From Priapulus caudatus (taxonomy: Eukaryota; Priapulida; Priapulimorpha; Priapulimorphida; Priapulidae): DNA of 56,335 bases. A program made the position numbers and the translations under genes. This document shows, one piece after another, positions 46,280-56,335 of the stretch (the first letter of the stretch is position 1; each line of letters starts with the position of its first letter). The DNA lies in NCBI RefSeq assembly GCF_000485595.1, contig NW_014577068.1:1358261-1414595 (forward strand), read 5' to 3'. The notes below the pieces were generated by a model. That model saw nothing but the letters and a program-made list of their open reading frames with translations. It made no database searches and had not been told where the DNA came from.

Positions 46280-47405
46280 TTTACGTGCCGCTGTTTCAAC
46301 TGGTACAGTAAAAGCACGTACTCTCCGCGCCTCCGTTTGGCTGGTGTAGTTCAAACGGTTTTTTAAGAAATTTGATCCGGGAGCAGCGTGAGGATTAAAG
46401 TTGGTTGAACTGTCTTCCAGATGTTGGCGTGCTGTGAAGCGGATTTTCAATTGAGCGTCGCCGTTGGCGTGTCATAACTCGGCTGTGTGGCGGGCTAGCA
46501 GGTTGAGCTCAATTTTAAATTGCATTCTTTCATCTGCCATCTGTAATTTGCTGGTTACGGCGAGCGAGCTCCTATTTCGTGTCTGCGTTTACAGTGGTAG
46601 CCAGTGTGTGCATGCGACGCGGTCCGCGCTTTCTGGCCAACCAAGTTGAACAGGTGTTGTTTGATATACATTTTTCCTTGCTTTTCGAGCCTCATAAAAA
46701 AGTGGCCCCCAAGTGACATGATAGTTCAATTTCTGTGGGAAAGTTTGCTGTCTGCATCACATCAGATAGCCATCAAGTGGCGTTGCTTCTCTTTTTTTCG
46801 GACGGCCGCGCCTCGCGACTATAGGTTGGGAGCAAATTTCAGGTTCCAATTCTACAGCGAGCAGCAATTAAAAAAGTTTTGCATTCAAAACTGGGTTGCA
46901 CAATTAAAATTTTATGCCTTGGGTAATCTATGCGTGATGATGGGGGTGTAACAGCTCTAGCCAATGAGAGGCCGTGGCAATCGAGCTGCCCTGTTGTTTT
47001 CTTGCATGCCCGGGTGCGCAGCAAGCGTCATTAATTATAGTAATCAATTAGACGAGACGAACCGTGCTTCAGCCACGGTGTGGCCATGAGAACAATACAG
47101 TGGGGCTGAGGTCCGGGGTCGCTCGCGTAAATCTACGCATATTGCAGCAATTAATCGTAAAACTATACGTTTGTTTTTGAAACTATCCTGCTCGTATGTC
47201 TCACTCTTGCTCTTGCTTTTGTCGCTCTTGTGTCTCTCGTTTTCCACTCTCGTTTTCCACTCTCGGTTTCTGCTACAGCGGTTGATATTACGCCCGGAAC
47301 TTAGAGACATGGTGATTTTTTGATAGTCGTCAAAATTTAAACTTTACTCTGTATAGCTTGCACAGTGATTGTAGTGATGAGGAGTCGTATAGTTCTGACA
47401 GCCCA
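46280..47405. other. CpG-containing stretch, possible weak promoter
   Basis: Contains a 115-codon open frame (46604-46951), then GCCAATGAGA (46960), a CCAAT-type word. The frame has no splice support or recognised domain. Confidence 0.3.
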
Positions 47406-47408
47406 GTA

Positions 47409-47410
<2 letters not shown>

Positions 47411-47450
<40 letters not shown>

Positions 47451-47452
47451 TA
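47411..47452. repeat. (TA)n microsatellite
   Basis: About 40 bases of TA. A second shorter one lies at 47739-47762. Confidence 0.95.
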
Positions 47453-47764
47453 ACTCGAATCTGTGCATGCACGGGCAGTCTCTTGTTTCTTAGTGTTCAT
47501 GCTTGATGAACTCTACCTGCTTTGAAATCGATATTCGTGATGCCCACTGTTTGGATCAAGTTAAATGTAAATTGTCTGTGAAATGTGATGAGTGATAAGC
47601 GGTTAGCGTTGAAGCAGCTTGCCCATATCGGGGGGGGGGGGGCATTAGTTAGCATTTCTCTCGCAAGTCCGACAGACGAGTGTGACGTAGCTACTGGGTG
47701 TATGCACTAAATGCTGAAAATTGTGAAATTCATCGATCTATATATATATATTTATATATATAGT

Positions 47765-49440
47765 GTTCGTGTACCAATAAATCATGTACGTTGATTGCTC
47801 AATGAAAAGTTCTTGAGGAGGCTGCGTGAGCTTTGTGACGTCATCTGCCCACTCGTTATTGTCTCCGCAGTAATGGTTGGTTAGTAGGTGAAATCATAGA
47901 AGAATGTTACGTGACAATGTTTATGGTACATGGATATAGGAAAATATAAGCAAGTGGCACTGGTAATTACCTACTGATCACCGCTTTTGACTTGCTATGT
48001 AGCAGTCAGGACTCGTGGCAATAAACGGTGGAGGCCACAGCAAATGCTAGCTGATTATCTCCATGATGCCTCCGAATTTGAGTAGGTTGACGTGGGAGGC
48101 TTTAAGGAAAATACTTAACAATTTTGCCATGTTCGATGGCAATTGAAATTAAATGATTCAATTGATGGTAAAGCTGCTGTGTGTAAACGCACAATTCTTG
48201 ATTTCACCTGAAAGAAAACTTTAATATATTTGTTGGGTTAGCTTATCTATCTGCTATTTCATGTTGGTAACGAGAGTTTTTTTCTTCAAATGTAATGTAA
48301 TAAATCAACTGAAAGATGAAGTTGAAACACCGTATGATAGATAGATGATAACACTGCATTTGTCAATAAAAGCTTACACCTGCATAAATCCTACATGTAA
48401 CTATAACGTAGAAAATTCCCCCAACCTAATTCCATTTTTCTGGTATATAACACCAGTATGCATTGTAAATTCGGTGTCATTGCGTGCAGCAAGTAACTTT
48501 TCCATCGCGCACTTTATTTGTATTAGGCTCTCTAAAATATGTATCCAATTAATTAGCCATCGTCCGTTACAGACCTTTGACTCTAAGTAAAATATCCGGC
48601 AGTGAGTCATCTAAAAGAATATTTTGGTAACCATTGCCGAGCGGTAAGCCCGTTTAAAATGGTCATGGTTGCCAGGTTAGATTACTTCTGCATTCTCTGA
48701 GCAAATAGGTGGCAGTGGGTTGATTCTGTCTAGACAGTTTGCACTTTAATACACTGCCAACTGTCTGGTGGCCCCGTTTTTTGCTGTCACTGAACTCACT
48801 ACTGAATGTCAGGTGTGGGTTGATCATAGTTTGTACTTTGCGTTATCATACATGATGGAACAACATGTTCATAAAGATGTCAAATAAACACGCACACTCG
48901 CTCCTGCGCACAGCCGTAGCATCGGAAAGCACACGCGTTGACACCCTATATGCATAAAATCATACATGGGCCAGGTGCTATCTGTAAAGCTCAAGTGAGA
49001 GCGAGTCAAATTCATTGTTTCGGTCGGTTTCTAGGCAAGGTCCTATTGCTTTGTTTGCCGTTGCATTCTTTTAAAGGATGTGAATAAATAAAGCGAGTAA
49101 TTTTTAATGTGCATATAGATAGTCGGCTGACTATGTGGCAAGGTGGTTGTTAGGTTGGCGAACACTTCGGCTTTTGTTATTTACTCGCTCGTGAAATTGC
49201 CGCCTGCAGATTAATCTTGAGACTTTGCAGGTAGTCGGTGAGTTTTTCCCCGAAGCCGCACTAATTGTTTTCTCGGTCTCAGTAACAGACGGTTTTTAGG
49301 AAAGCGGTGGTATCCACCATTGTACTTATGAATTATAAAAATCCTCGGGCATGTAGAATGGCACTGGAGCATTTCCACAGTCTTTCAAGTCACTCTCCCG
49401 GCATCCTTTGCTGAACTCCTTTAATTAGTTTGCATGAATA
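47765..49440. other. Non-coding stretch
   Basis: ATTGCCGAGCGGTAAG at 48635 resembles the A box of a leucine or serine tRNA, and GGTTAGATTAC about 35 bases on only loosely resembles a B box. There is no cloverleaf, so I do not call a tRNA or SINE. A donor-like GTCG/GTGAGT at 49231 follows a GC-rich patch. Confidence 0.35.
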
Positions 49441-49459
49441 ATGAACTGGCGAGAGGAAT

Positions 49460-50190
49460 TAAAAATTGAGCGATTTTGACGTATTCGCGCACGAATTGGC
49501 CGTTGGAAGACGGTGCGCCGAGGAGCCAGGGAGCGCCGCCATCCGCCTTTGTCCGGAGTCACAGATATTGCGATGCATATCACGTCGTGTGTGTAGCCAT
49601 GTTGAGATGAGGTCTGGCGGCGCAGTTGTCTCGAGTGAGGATCACACACACTGTGGCTCTCTGCAACCGGTTACTCAACCTTGATCTATCACTCGCACAT
49701 GATCTCCTCGCCTTTTTTAATGTCTTCGCCGACCATATCAACTGCGGTTTATCAACTAGTGTGTAGTTTTTAATTCGATGCGGCGAAGTTCTTGTTACGG
49801 CCGCCGCGCGGCGGCCGCCATGTTTTCGCGCGCTTTGTACGCGGGCGGCTTTGTTTCGACAAGACGCTGCTCACTTGTTTTGTGGTTTTCTCAGCGTGCG
49901 GAGATTCTGCTGGCAATTGCGTTTTGCATGTCCTGGACGTTAGTCGTGTCTGACTGTGATAGCACCAGGCAGCGATGTGAAAAAAGCCATTGAGCAGTGA
50001 ATTCGGTGCATGCGTGGTTGCCTGCTGCCATCCGTGCAGCAGGCTTCACAGCTCTGAGGATGTAGGCAGGGCCGCATGGATGCTGTACACGCTGCTGCGC
50101 TAGCAGCCAGACATGCTCGTGGTTTATGTGTACTCGTCACTCCAGCCGGCAAGTGTGCAAAAAACGCCAAAACGCCTGCTTCTTCCACCA
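49460..50190. promoter_or_regulatory. CpG-rich promoter-like patch
   Basis: A second strong CpG-rich patch, containing GCGGCGGCCGCCATGTTTTC (49810-49829), which is both a YY1-like core and a near-ideal Kozak start. Confidence 0.42.
49820..49993 (+). CDS. Candidate ORF with strong Kozak start, 57 codons
   Basis: The ATG is preceded by GCCGCC. The frame reads MFSRALYAGGFVSTRRCSLV then a hydrophobic stretch and ends at TGA after CEKSH. The N terminus is basic and hydroxylated, like a mitochondrial presequence, and a hydrophobic run (AEILLAIAFCMSW) follows. No homology recognised. The Kozak match coincides with a YY1-like site, so it may reflect the motif rather than translation. Confidence 0.22.
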   Translation: MFSRALYAGGFVSTRRCSLVLWFSQRAEILLAIAFCMSWTLVVSDCDSTRQRCEKSH

Positions 50191-50195
50191 ATCAG

Positions 50196-50313
50196 CATAC
50201 TAGATGTCGGCCGCAACGGTGGGATGTGCTTGCATGTGTTTAGCCGTGAGGTGCTTACTCAGCAGACCATCTATCGTGTGCATCACCCTACTGAGATTAA
50301 TGGAAAACGTCAT
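50196..50313 (+). CDS. Candidate internal exon, among the best in window
   Basis: A strong acceptor (GCCTGCTTCTTCCACCAATCAG) precedes 118 bases with an open frame (phase 2 to 0) and a strong donor CGTCAT/GTGAGTGT. The peptide reads ILDVGRNGGMCLHVFSREVL then TQQTIYRVHHPTEINGKRH, balanced and protein-like. The phase 2 start fits the end of the candidate at 37276 (AG plus C gives serine). I cannot name a family. The phase 0 end does not fit the open frame of 51556, so either an exon is missed between them or the two belong to different transcripts. Confidence 0.38.
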
Positions 50314-50504
50314 GTGAGTGTATACACTGCTTAGGTTTATCGACGTATTTTCCGATCATGATGGTTTCGTTTATCGAGACATTGACTGAATTGTGGCTGT
50401 TGTGGCGTTTCGTGGTAGTACTAAGTAGTCGTTATCGCATTGAATCGTCTAAGTAAGTTAAGTGACATGACGCTAGTAAATGAATTGCATAATATAATAA
50501 GTAC

Positions 50505-50655
50505 CTGGATATTAGGTCTGTAAACCATGGTTTTCCGATATTACATCTATTAGGTTGCATGCTTGGAGCATTAATTGGAAGTTCCTTTACTGCAAAACTT
50601 TCTGGAACCGATTGTAGTTCAGTCTGAGAGAGACTCGCGTGTACTGTCGATATTA
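50505..50655 (-). CDS. Candidate minus-strand exon
   Basis: On the minus strand an acceptor (TATGTACTTTTAACAG) precedes 151 bases open in phase 1 to 2, ending at donor ATCCAG/GTACTT. It reads ISTVHASLSQTELQSVPESF and continues to GKPWFTDLIS, a convincing composition. It conflicts in strand with the candidates at 50196 and 51556, so it is either part of an antisense or nested gene or a chance frame. No family recognised. Confidence 0.22.
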
Positions 50656-51555
50656 CTGTTAAAAGTACATATTTGTGCGCTCCCTCCCTCCCATGTATCA
50701 AAAAAGGGGCAGTTGCTTCAAAAATTGCAACAATAAATTAGTGTTTAACCAGCTCAAGGTGGATATTCAAAATTCATAGCTAGACCACCGTCTTTGTATT
50801 GTGCGTATTACATATTGGCTGCATGTGGCGGCATGTCAACATTTCAACTCGTGATAAACAAAATGTGTATCTGACTGCCACTGCCTGTTTATGTGCAACG
50901 CTTTGTACATGCATGGTGCTCTTAGAAAATATAGCTTAATTTGTGCTAATAATTATTTCTGGTGTACAATCGGGACCGAATGTGCATGTTCATTCATAGC
51001 TTAGAGTGGCAAGCAGCACAGATGCCATGGTTGTGATTGAACTTAGTAAAAATCACAACGAGTATAGTACTGATTGTGAAAATTGCAAAATGTAATTTGT
51101 ATATTAAGTTCTAGTTAGATGTCTTGATCACGCCATCTTCTTCTTATTTGCCTTATTCACCCTCAACGTCTCTCATACACGCTACCCAGCCTCCCACGTC
51201 TCTCGTGAATGAGTACGCATCAAATCTTTACAGTTACCCCCCCGTGTGAGTGCTCGTGAGATTCTGCTAGTTTTATTGCGCCAGTGTCACAGACAACGAC
51301 CAGAGAACTAAATATAGATAAATAATGCTAACGCGCGAATTCCAGACAGGTTGCATTTTACAGGGTACAATCTCGAAGCTGTATGCATGTGGAATATAGA
51401 TATAGCGCTGCACACCAGATTGCAATTTTTATTCGCAGTACCTGCGTGCCAATATGACACTGTGGCTTGCACAGGATATTTGCTGGAGGTTTACCCGTTG
51501 CAGTAGGCATTAGTAGGTGTAAGCTACCTGACCAACGCGTGTCTGCTTGTTTTAG

Positions 51556-51677
51556 ATGCAACTCGGAGACACATCAGTACCCGGATGCTGGTCAGTCAGC
51601 CACCTGCCACACCAGTGTGTGCAGTGACAACCGTTAGGGGAACTGTCAACGAGGACGTGTCTGCAAGTTCTCATTCG
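51556..51677 (+). CDS. Candidate internal exon near gene 3' end
   Basis: 122 bases between a strong acceptor (GTGTCTGCTTGTTTTAG) and a strong donor ATTCG/GTAAGTG. Only one frame is open (phase 1 to 0): ATRRHISTRMLVSQPPATPV then CAVTTVRG and on to SASSHS. Proline, threonine and serine rich, perhaps unstructured. The phase 0 end joins in frame to the candidate at 52035. Confidence 0.34.
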
Positions 51678-51720
51678 GTAAGTGTTGCCGCAAACGCGTA
51701 TTAGGTATTTCAGTGGAAAC

Positions 51721-51887
51721 AACTCACCGATATTAGTGAACGAAAGAACTCACCGATATTAGTGAACGAAAGAACTCACCGATATTAGTGAACGAAAGAA
51801 CTCACACCGATATTAGTGAACGAAAGAACTCCAATTACGGCGATATTAGTGAACGAGAGAACTCACGACGATATTAGTGAACGAGAT
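51721..51887. repeat. 26-bp tandem repeat, six copies
   Basis: Unit AACTCACCGATATTAGTGAA plus CGAAAG. The first three copies are identical; later copies have insertions after AACTC (28, 33 and 28 bases) while CGATATTAGTGAACGA stays constant. It starts about 40 bases inside the putative intron after 51677. Confidence 0.95.
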
Positions 51888-52034
51888 AAGTTCGTGAAGA
51901 TGATTTGTGTTCTAGGTGAGATTGCGAGCAATTTATAACTTACCGCCTTGTTCTGTTCTTGGATTAGGCAAGCCTGTCACATATCTGTGTGGTGGCGCAT
52001 CTCATTGTCTCCTCGTGGCTGCACTTCATTACAG

Positions 52035-52100
52035 ATACTTGGGGTTGAGAGAACATTTGTGACTGGCAGTCAGATATTTTATATATTACGGTATTCGTAG
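52035..52100 (+). CDS. Candidate terminal coding exon with stop
   Basis: A strong acceptor (GTCTCCTCGTGGCTGCACTTCATTACAG, trimmed here to its 3' part TTCATTACAG) starts an open frame ILGVERTFVTGSQIFYILRY then S and TAG. In phase 0 it follows 51556-51677 directly. The 3' untranslated region would run to an AATAAA at 52594. Short, so the evidence is the splice site, phase match and poly(A) signal together. Confidence 0.3.
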   Translation: MLGVERTFVTGSQIFYILRYS

Positions 52101-52593
52101 ATAATTCATGTTATCAGGATTTATTAGAAGCTAGAGCTCAGTAGCTACATGAGAAGTGTTGCAGCAGCATGCTGCCTAGCACTGCGCTGCCAATATTGCA
52201 GAGTCTGTTTGTAAAGGGTTATATAACATGCTAGTGTGAGAGGTTGCTCTTGCAGCGCACCTTATCGAAGGCAGATGTAGGTTCCGTGGGTTTCTCTGTT
52301 TGTTGGCACACGTTTTGCATTTAGTGGACTTTGTTTACTGCTTTCAAGTTTATAATTATCCCTAGGAGGTCATGTCTAGGATGTAACCTCCACCAGATAC
52401 CGCCGGTTCTCCCGTCTGTGAAACGTCCTCATAGTGGCTGGCTGAGGGGCGAGCGGAAACTGTCTTCTAACTTCCTGACATTCACACATTTGAAGGGCTG
52501 TCTGGATCTGTCGTTAAAATACTGCTAGTGTGTGTTTGAATAGACATTACAGTTGAGATGAGTGCGTATGCATATATAGCTATCAGTAATCTT

Positions 52594-52599
52594 AATAAA
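52594..52599 (+). terminator. Poly(A) signal AATAAA
   Basis: AATAAA about 500 bases after the candidate stop at 52100, followed by T-rich sequence. The hexamer also occurs elsewhere by chance. Confidence 0.3.
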
Positions 52600-52619
52600 C
52601 ATTGTCAATTTATTCAAAA

Positions 52620-53140
52620 AAGTAAACGGGTAAAACACGTGTTGAAATAAGCTGCAGTTGCTAAAATCGTGTAGTCAATGGGCGTCATGTGAAAATTGTA
52701 AGAAGTATTCAGATTGCAACTAATTCTACAGCAGAAAAGCCAAAATGAGACAAGTGATCAGTGTCCAACCATGCGTTCAGTCTTTATTGTGTCCTGGCTG
52801 TGTTGTACTATTTATTATTGTGTATATAGGCCCTACTTGCTACTTGCTCTAGAGTGACTGCCATGATCATACTGTCTTTGTTGAATTTCAATTTAATCCA
52901 TGTAGCCCAGCATTCATCGTCTGCCCTTACCCCGTACGGGAAGGTATTTGATGTGCCATATCTTGATTTTGTATGTACTGAATGTGAGGGTTAAACTGCT
53001 GATACCATTCTCATTGATATGCTGAGCAAACTGCTGACTATATCTATTTTATTCTAGTAGGCTTTCAGTGCTGTAGTGGATGAGGCGAACATGCCGATGG
53101 TATCTCACGCAGATCACATGTGGTATTTCATCACAGTCTG
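52620..53140. other. Non-coding stretch
   Basis: Nothing recognised. Confidence 0.5.
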
Positions 53141-53149
53141 CCTGTCATG

Positions 53150-53965
53150 CAGTCTGGCTAACCAGGGCTAGTACACTGTCACACTGTCTAGCTATACGAG
53201 GTCTGATATCAGGGTTAATTTACTGCTACACAGTCTAGGTACGCCACACCTGTTACAGGGTGGCTTGCCGTCACACAGTCTAGCTATACTACACCTGACA
53301 CCAGGGCTGGCTTGCTGTCACACCAGTCTAGCTATACTACACCTGACACGCAAGGGCTGGCTTGCCTGTCATGCAGTACTAGCTATACTACACCTGATAT
53401 CAGGGCTGGCTGCTGTCACACAGTCTAGCTATATTACACCTGACACCAGGGCTGGCTTGCTGTCATGCAGTACTAGCTATACTACACCTGATATCAGGCT
53501 GGCTTGCTGTCACACAGTCTAGCTATATTACACCTGATATCAGGTTGGCTTGCTGTCATGCAGTACTAGCTATACTACACCTGATATCAGGGCTGGCTTG
53601 CTGTCACACAGTCTAGCTATACTACACCTGATATCAGGGCTGGCTTGCTATCACACAGTCTAGCTATATTACACATGATATCACGGTTGGCTTGCTGTCA
53701 CACAGTCTACGCTATACTACACCTGACACCAGGCTGGCTTGCTGTCACACAGTCTAGCTATACTACACTGACACCAGGGCTGGCTTGCTGTCACACAGTC
53801 TAGCTATACTACACCTGACACCAGGGCTGGCTTGCTGTCACAGCAGTCTAGCTATACTACACCTGCACCAGGGCTGGCTTGGCTGTCACAGACCAGTCTA
53901 GCTATACTACACCTGACACCAGGCTGGCTTGCTGTCACACAGTCTAGCTATATTACACATGATAT
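53150..53965. repeat. 47-49-bp satellite, about 16 copies
   Basis: Unit GGCTGGCTTGCTGTCACACA then GTCTAGCTATACTACACCTG and ACACCAG (or ATATCAG). Two unit types alternate irregularly (CACACAGTCTAGC and ATGCAGTACTAGC). Many single-base gains and losses. One to two units also precede the clean block at 40596, so the array borders both copies of the duplication. Confidence 0.95.
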
Positions 53966-54038
53966 CAGGGCTGGTTTGTGTCAACACAGTCAGTCGGATT
54001 AGCCGTGTCCACAGGTCCACCTCAGGTCTCACGGGGGC

Positions 54039-54336
54039 AGCCCATAGACCGAAGGTCCGATAGACCGAATATTGCAAAGGGTTAGGGTTACAGTTAGGGT
54101 TAGGTTTAGGGCATAGATATATGGTTTTGTAGTGCATCATATTGATTTATAGTGAGGCATCGGTGGATGTGCGGCATGATTTCAGCGGTTCGAATACGCA
54201 TCAAAGTGGATGTCCGCGATGCGTAAGCCTGGGGCTAGGCGAACCGACCACTCCGGACGTGTAGCCAATTGCGTTTCTCGAATAAAGCTTCGTCTATCGG
54301 GCCTTACGTCTATCGCGGACTTCGTCTAATAGGGCT
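54039..54336. mobile_element. Second, noisy copy of the GACCGAAGGTCC foldback element
   Basis: Same order as 40720-41001, including the TTAGGG array (54079-54112), with small indels throughout. Confidence 0.7.
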
Positions 54337-54965
54337 GTCACTGATCGGCACAGGTTCATCGGCTCTGGTCGCAGTAAGCCAGCAATCCTCACTACCGACT
54401 ACAACCGTGTGCGCGATCTCTCTCTATCTTTCTGCTCTTCTCTCTCTCGTCCTCTCGCGCTCTCACTCGATCTCCTCGCAGTTCATCTCTCTCTCCGACT
54501 CTCGGTCTCTCTCTCTTTTCGGCTCTCTATCTCTCTCTCTTCTCTCTCTCGTCACACTGGCTCTGTTCTCTCGTCCCCGACTTCAGAAGTGCGAGCGGGC
54601 TAGGCGAGTGCTCAGTGTTTAGGTTGGCAGGATGTTCAATCCGTGCAGATAAAGGGTTAAGGTGCTTGTTTGACGGCCGATGTCTGCTGGTTACATCCCC
54701 CAGGGGTTTTGTCTGCGGGGGTCACGCACCACCAGTCTCGTTGAAAGATCTCATCCACCAGAAATGGCTGGCCTAATGAATTGCCAGATATTAACAAGCT
54801 GGCGGCGTGAGTGGTTTGGCTCGGCCTCGCGCAGAACTAGATGACGCGGCTGACCACCAGTACGCAATCTGGCCTTGTAACGGAGTGAGGACTACAGAAC
54901 AGGTTTATGTGAGCGCTGCGTCGCGTGATGAAACGTGTCCAGGTAGAGTGCGGAAGCGTAGAAAA

Positions 54966-55068
54966 GCAAGCAGCAGCAGTAGTAGTAGCAGAGTAGTAGT
55001 AGTAGTAGCAGGCAGCAGCATCAGCAGCAGCAAGCAGCAGCAGCAATAGCAGCAGCAGCATCAGCATA
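54966..55068. repeat. CAG/TAG array, noisy copy
   Basis: Counterpart of 41602-41735 with scattered one-base changes. Confidence 0.92.
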
Positions 55069-55920
55069 AACTAACAGTATCCGCCTGTCCCGCCCCTTCC
55101 TTCTCATCACGACTGTCTTGCGCGAGGCAGTGTTAGTCTGCTGTCAACAGTCTGTCTACAACCAGGAATTCACGTTTACAAGCAATCACAAAAACAACCA
55201 GAAGACGATTGTGCCGCCCCCTCCCACTTACACGTCGCCCCGGTCCTGTCCGCCAGGAGTGTTCTGTTTTGTCGCGTAGGGTCGTGTGATCATGAGTCGG
55301 CGGGAAAGAATATTCGGGCAGGTGCGGGGTGGGCAGGGGGAACGTAGGTACGACAGACACCTGATTGTCAGCGAGTCGGGGAGTAGGGAAGGGTCGGTGA
55401 GCGAATATCGTGAAAGGGTTTAGCTGTCTGCCGTTTGCCCGAACGCGCGAGCGAGAACGCGAACCGAAAAATTGCGTCGTAAACTGAGAAGCAGCGGGGC
55501 AGCATTATGTGTACAAGAGACGCGCAGATAGAGATGGTGAGACGCTCGTTCAGCAACCAGTCGGCCTAAGCGTAGGGGGTTCCCTCCTCCCGCTCCACCG
55601 CCCCCGCCCACCACCAGCCCGCTCCCAGTGACGGCTGCCGACATTTTGGTTTCACCTCCAGGGCTGTGCAGAGTATATGCCTCGCGAGAGAAATTGTCGG
55701 GTATCGGTGACTGTGCGCCTGCGCGTGGCCGTGCAGGCGTGCGTGGTGTGCGTGCGTGCACATGCATCACGACAGCAGCGCGCGCAGCCGGCGTCACAGT
55801 ACGCGTCGCCAGCTAGGCGGTGAATTAACGCTAACAACGCATATGCAAGATCTGCTGCTTCTTCGAGACCGCGGGAAGTTAACCCGCTGCTTCCTGCCGC
55901 GAGATTCATAGACTGCTCTT

Positions 55921-56119
55921 GCCCTCTCTCTCTTTTCTCTCTCCCTGAAGTCTCTCTCTCTCTCACTCTCTCTCTCTCTCTTCTCCTCTCCCTCTCTCTC
56001 GTCTTCTCTCTCTCCGCTCTCTCTCTCTCTCAATCTCTCTCTCTCTCTTCTCTCTCCCTGAGTCTCTCTCTCTCTCCAGCTCTCTTCTCTATCCTCGCCT
56101 CTCGCTCCACCCTCTCTTC

Positions 56120-56150
<31 letters not shown>

Positions 56151-56335
56151 CTTCTCTCTCCTCTCTCTGACTCTCTCCCTTTCTCTCTCTCTTTAACTCT
56201 CTCTCTCGTGTCTCTCTCTCTCTCTCTACGCTCTTCCCTCATCGCCATCGCTCTCGCTCTTCTTTCCCCCTCTCCTCTCCTCATCCTCCTCTCTCTCTCT
56301 CTCTCCTCTCTCTCTTCTCTCTCCTCTCCTCTCTC
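55921..56335. repeat. Long impure CT microsatellite to window end
   Basis: More than 400 bases of CTCT with many irregular single-base interruptions, running to the last base. The irregularity resembles the indel noise of the preceding block, consistent with an assembly ending in a CT array. Confidence 0.93.

Larger units (their letters stand above)
53915..55595 (+). repeat. 1.65-kb duplicated block, indel-rich copy
   Basis: Follows the clean copy at 40596-42238 segment by segment, but with a one-base insertion or deletion every few tens of bases (for example GTGCTCAGTG versus GTGCCAGTG) and few substitutions. This pattern is typical of uncorrected long reads rather than of natural divergence. 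Frames in this stretch should not be trusted. Confidence 0.9.

Noticed and set aside
46604-46951. 115-codon open frame on plus strand
   Set aside because: No splice sites, start context or recognised domain; mixed hydrophobic and basic composition compatible with chance.
48635-48700. Possible tRNA-like A and B boxes
   Set aside because: The B box is poor and no acceptor stem or cloverleaf can be drawn.
1-56335. CRISPR arrays, bacterial operons, rRNA genes or phage
   Set aside because: No spaced identical short repeats with unique spacers, no packed genes, no conserved rRNA stretches.

Overview
This window is eukaryotic, and almost certainly from an animal. It has no long open reading frames, no operon-like packing, AT-rich spacers, CpG-rich patches, many microsatellites (CA/TG, GA/CT, CAG, TTTA, TA), GT-AG splice-like pairs, and TTAGGG repeats of the animal telomere type. 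Several repeat styles (long-inverted-repeat foldback elements, a TAGCTCAT hairpin element followed by GTCGTCCGTC, a CAGAGATGCCAAC-ended hAT-like element) recall large genomes of marine invertebrates. That is an impression from memory; the species cannot be named from the sequence.

Layout. 1-9.3 kb: an inverted-repeat fragment at the left edge, then AT-rich DNA carrying eight copies of an unfamiliar ~48-bp module (GACAGT at one end, ATTGG at the other, 38-42 bases apart), one foldback transposon with a perfect 9-bp target duplication, and one tiny hAT-like element. 9.7-14.1 kb: a CpG-rich block with a CRE, two ATTGG boxes and repeated YY1-like GCCGCCATTTT motifs, the best promoter candidate. 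14-32 kb: intron-like or intergenic DNA with TAG and other tandem repeats, two more transposons, and two small candidate coding stretches. 32-37.3 kb: two CpG-rich patches and three exon candidates. 37.7-38.1 kb: an exact 152-bp tandem duplication with palindromes. 38.7-42.9 kb: GA/CT and CAG microsatellites, a foldback element and a 21-bp minisatellite. 44.4 kb: another foldback transposon. 49.4-52.6 kb: a CpG-rich patch, several exon candidates and an AATAAA signal. 53.1-56.3 kb: a 47-49-bp satellite and a second, indel-ridden copy of the 40.6-42.2 kb block, ending in impure CT repeat; this end looks like unpolished sequence.

Genes. I recognise no protein family. Possible plus-strand exons with good splice sites and compatible phases (for example 37159-37276 to 50196-50313, and 51556-51677 to 52035-52100 with a poly(A) signal at 52594) suggest a gene with long introns, but each is short and an open frame of this size is common by chance, so all coding calls are low confidence. 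Several CpG-rich patches could be promoters. The firm results are the transposable elements with target duplications, the tandem repeats, the repeated 48-bp module and the duplicated block.
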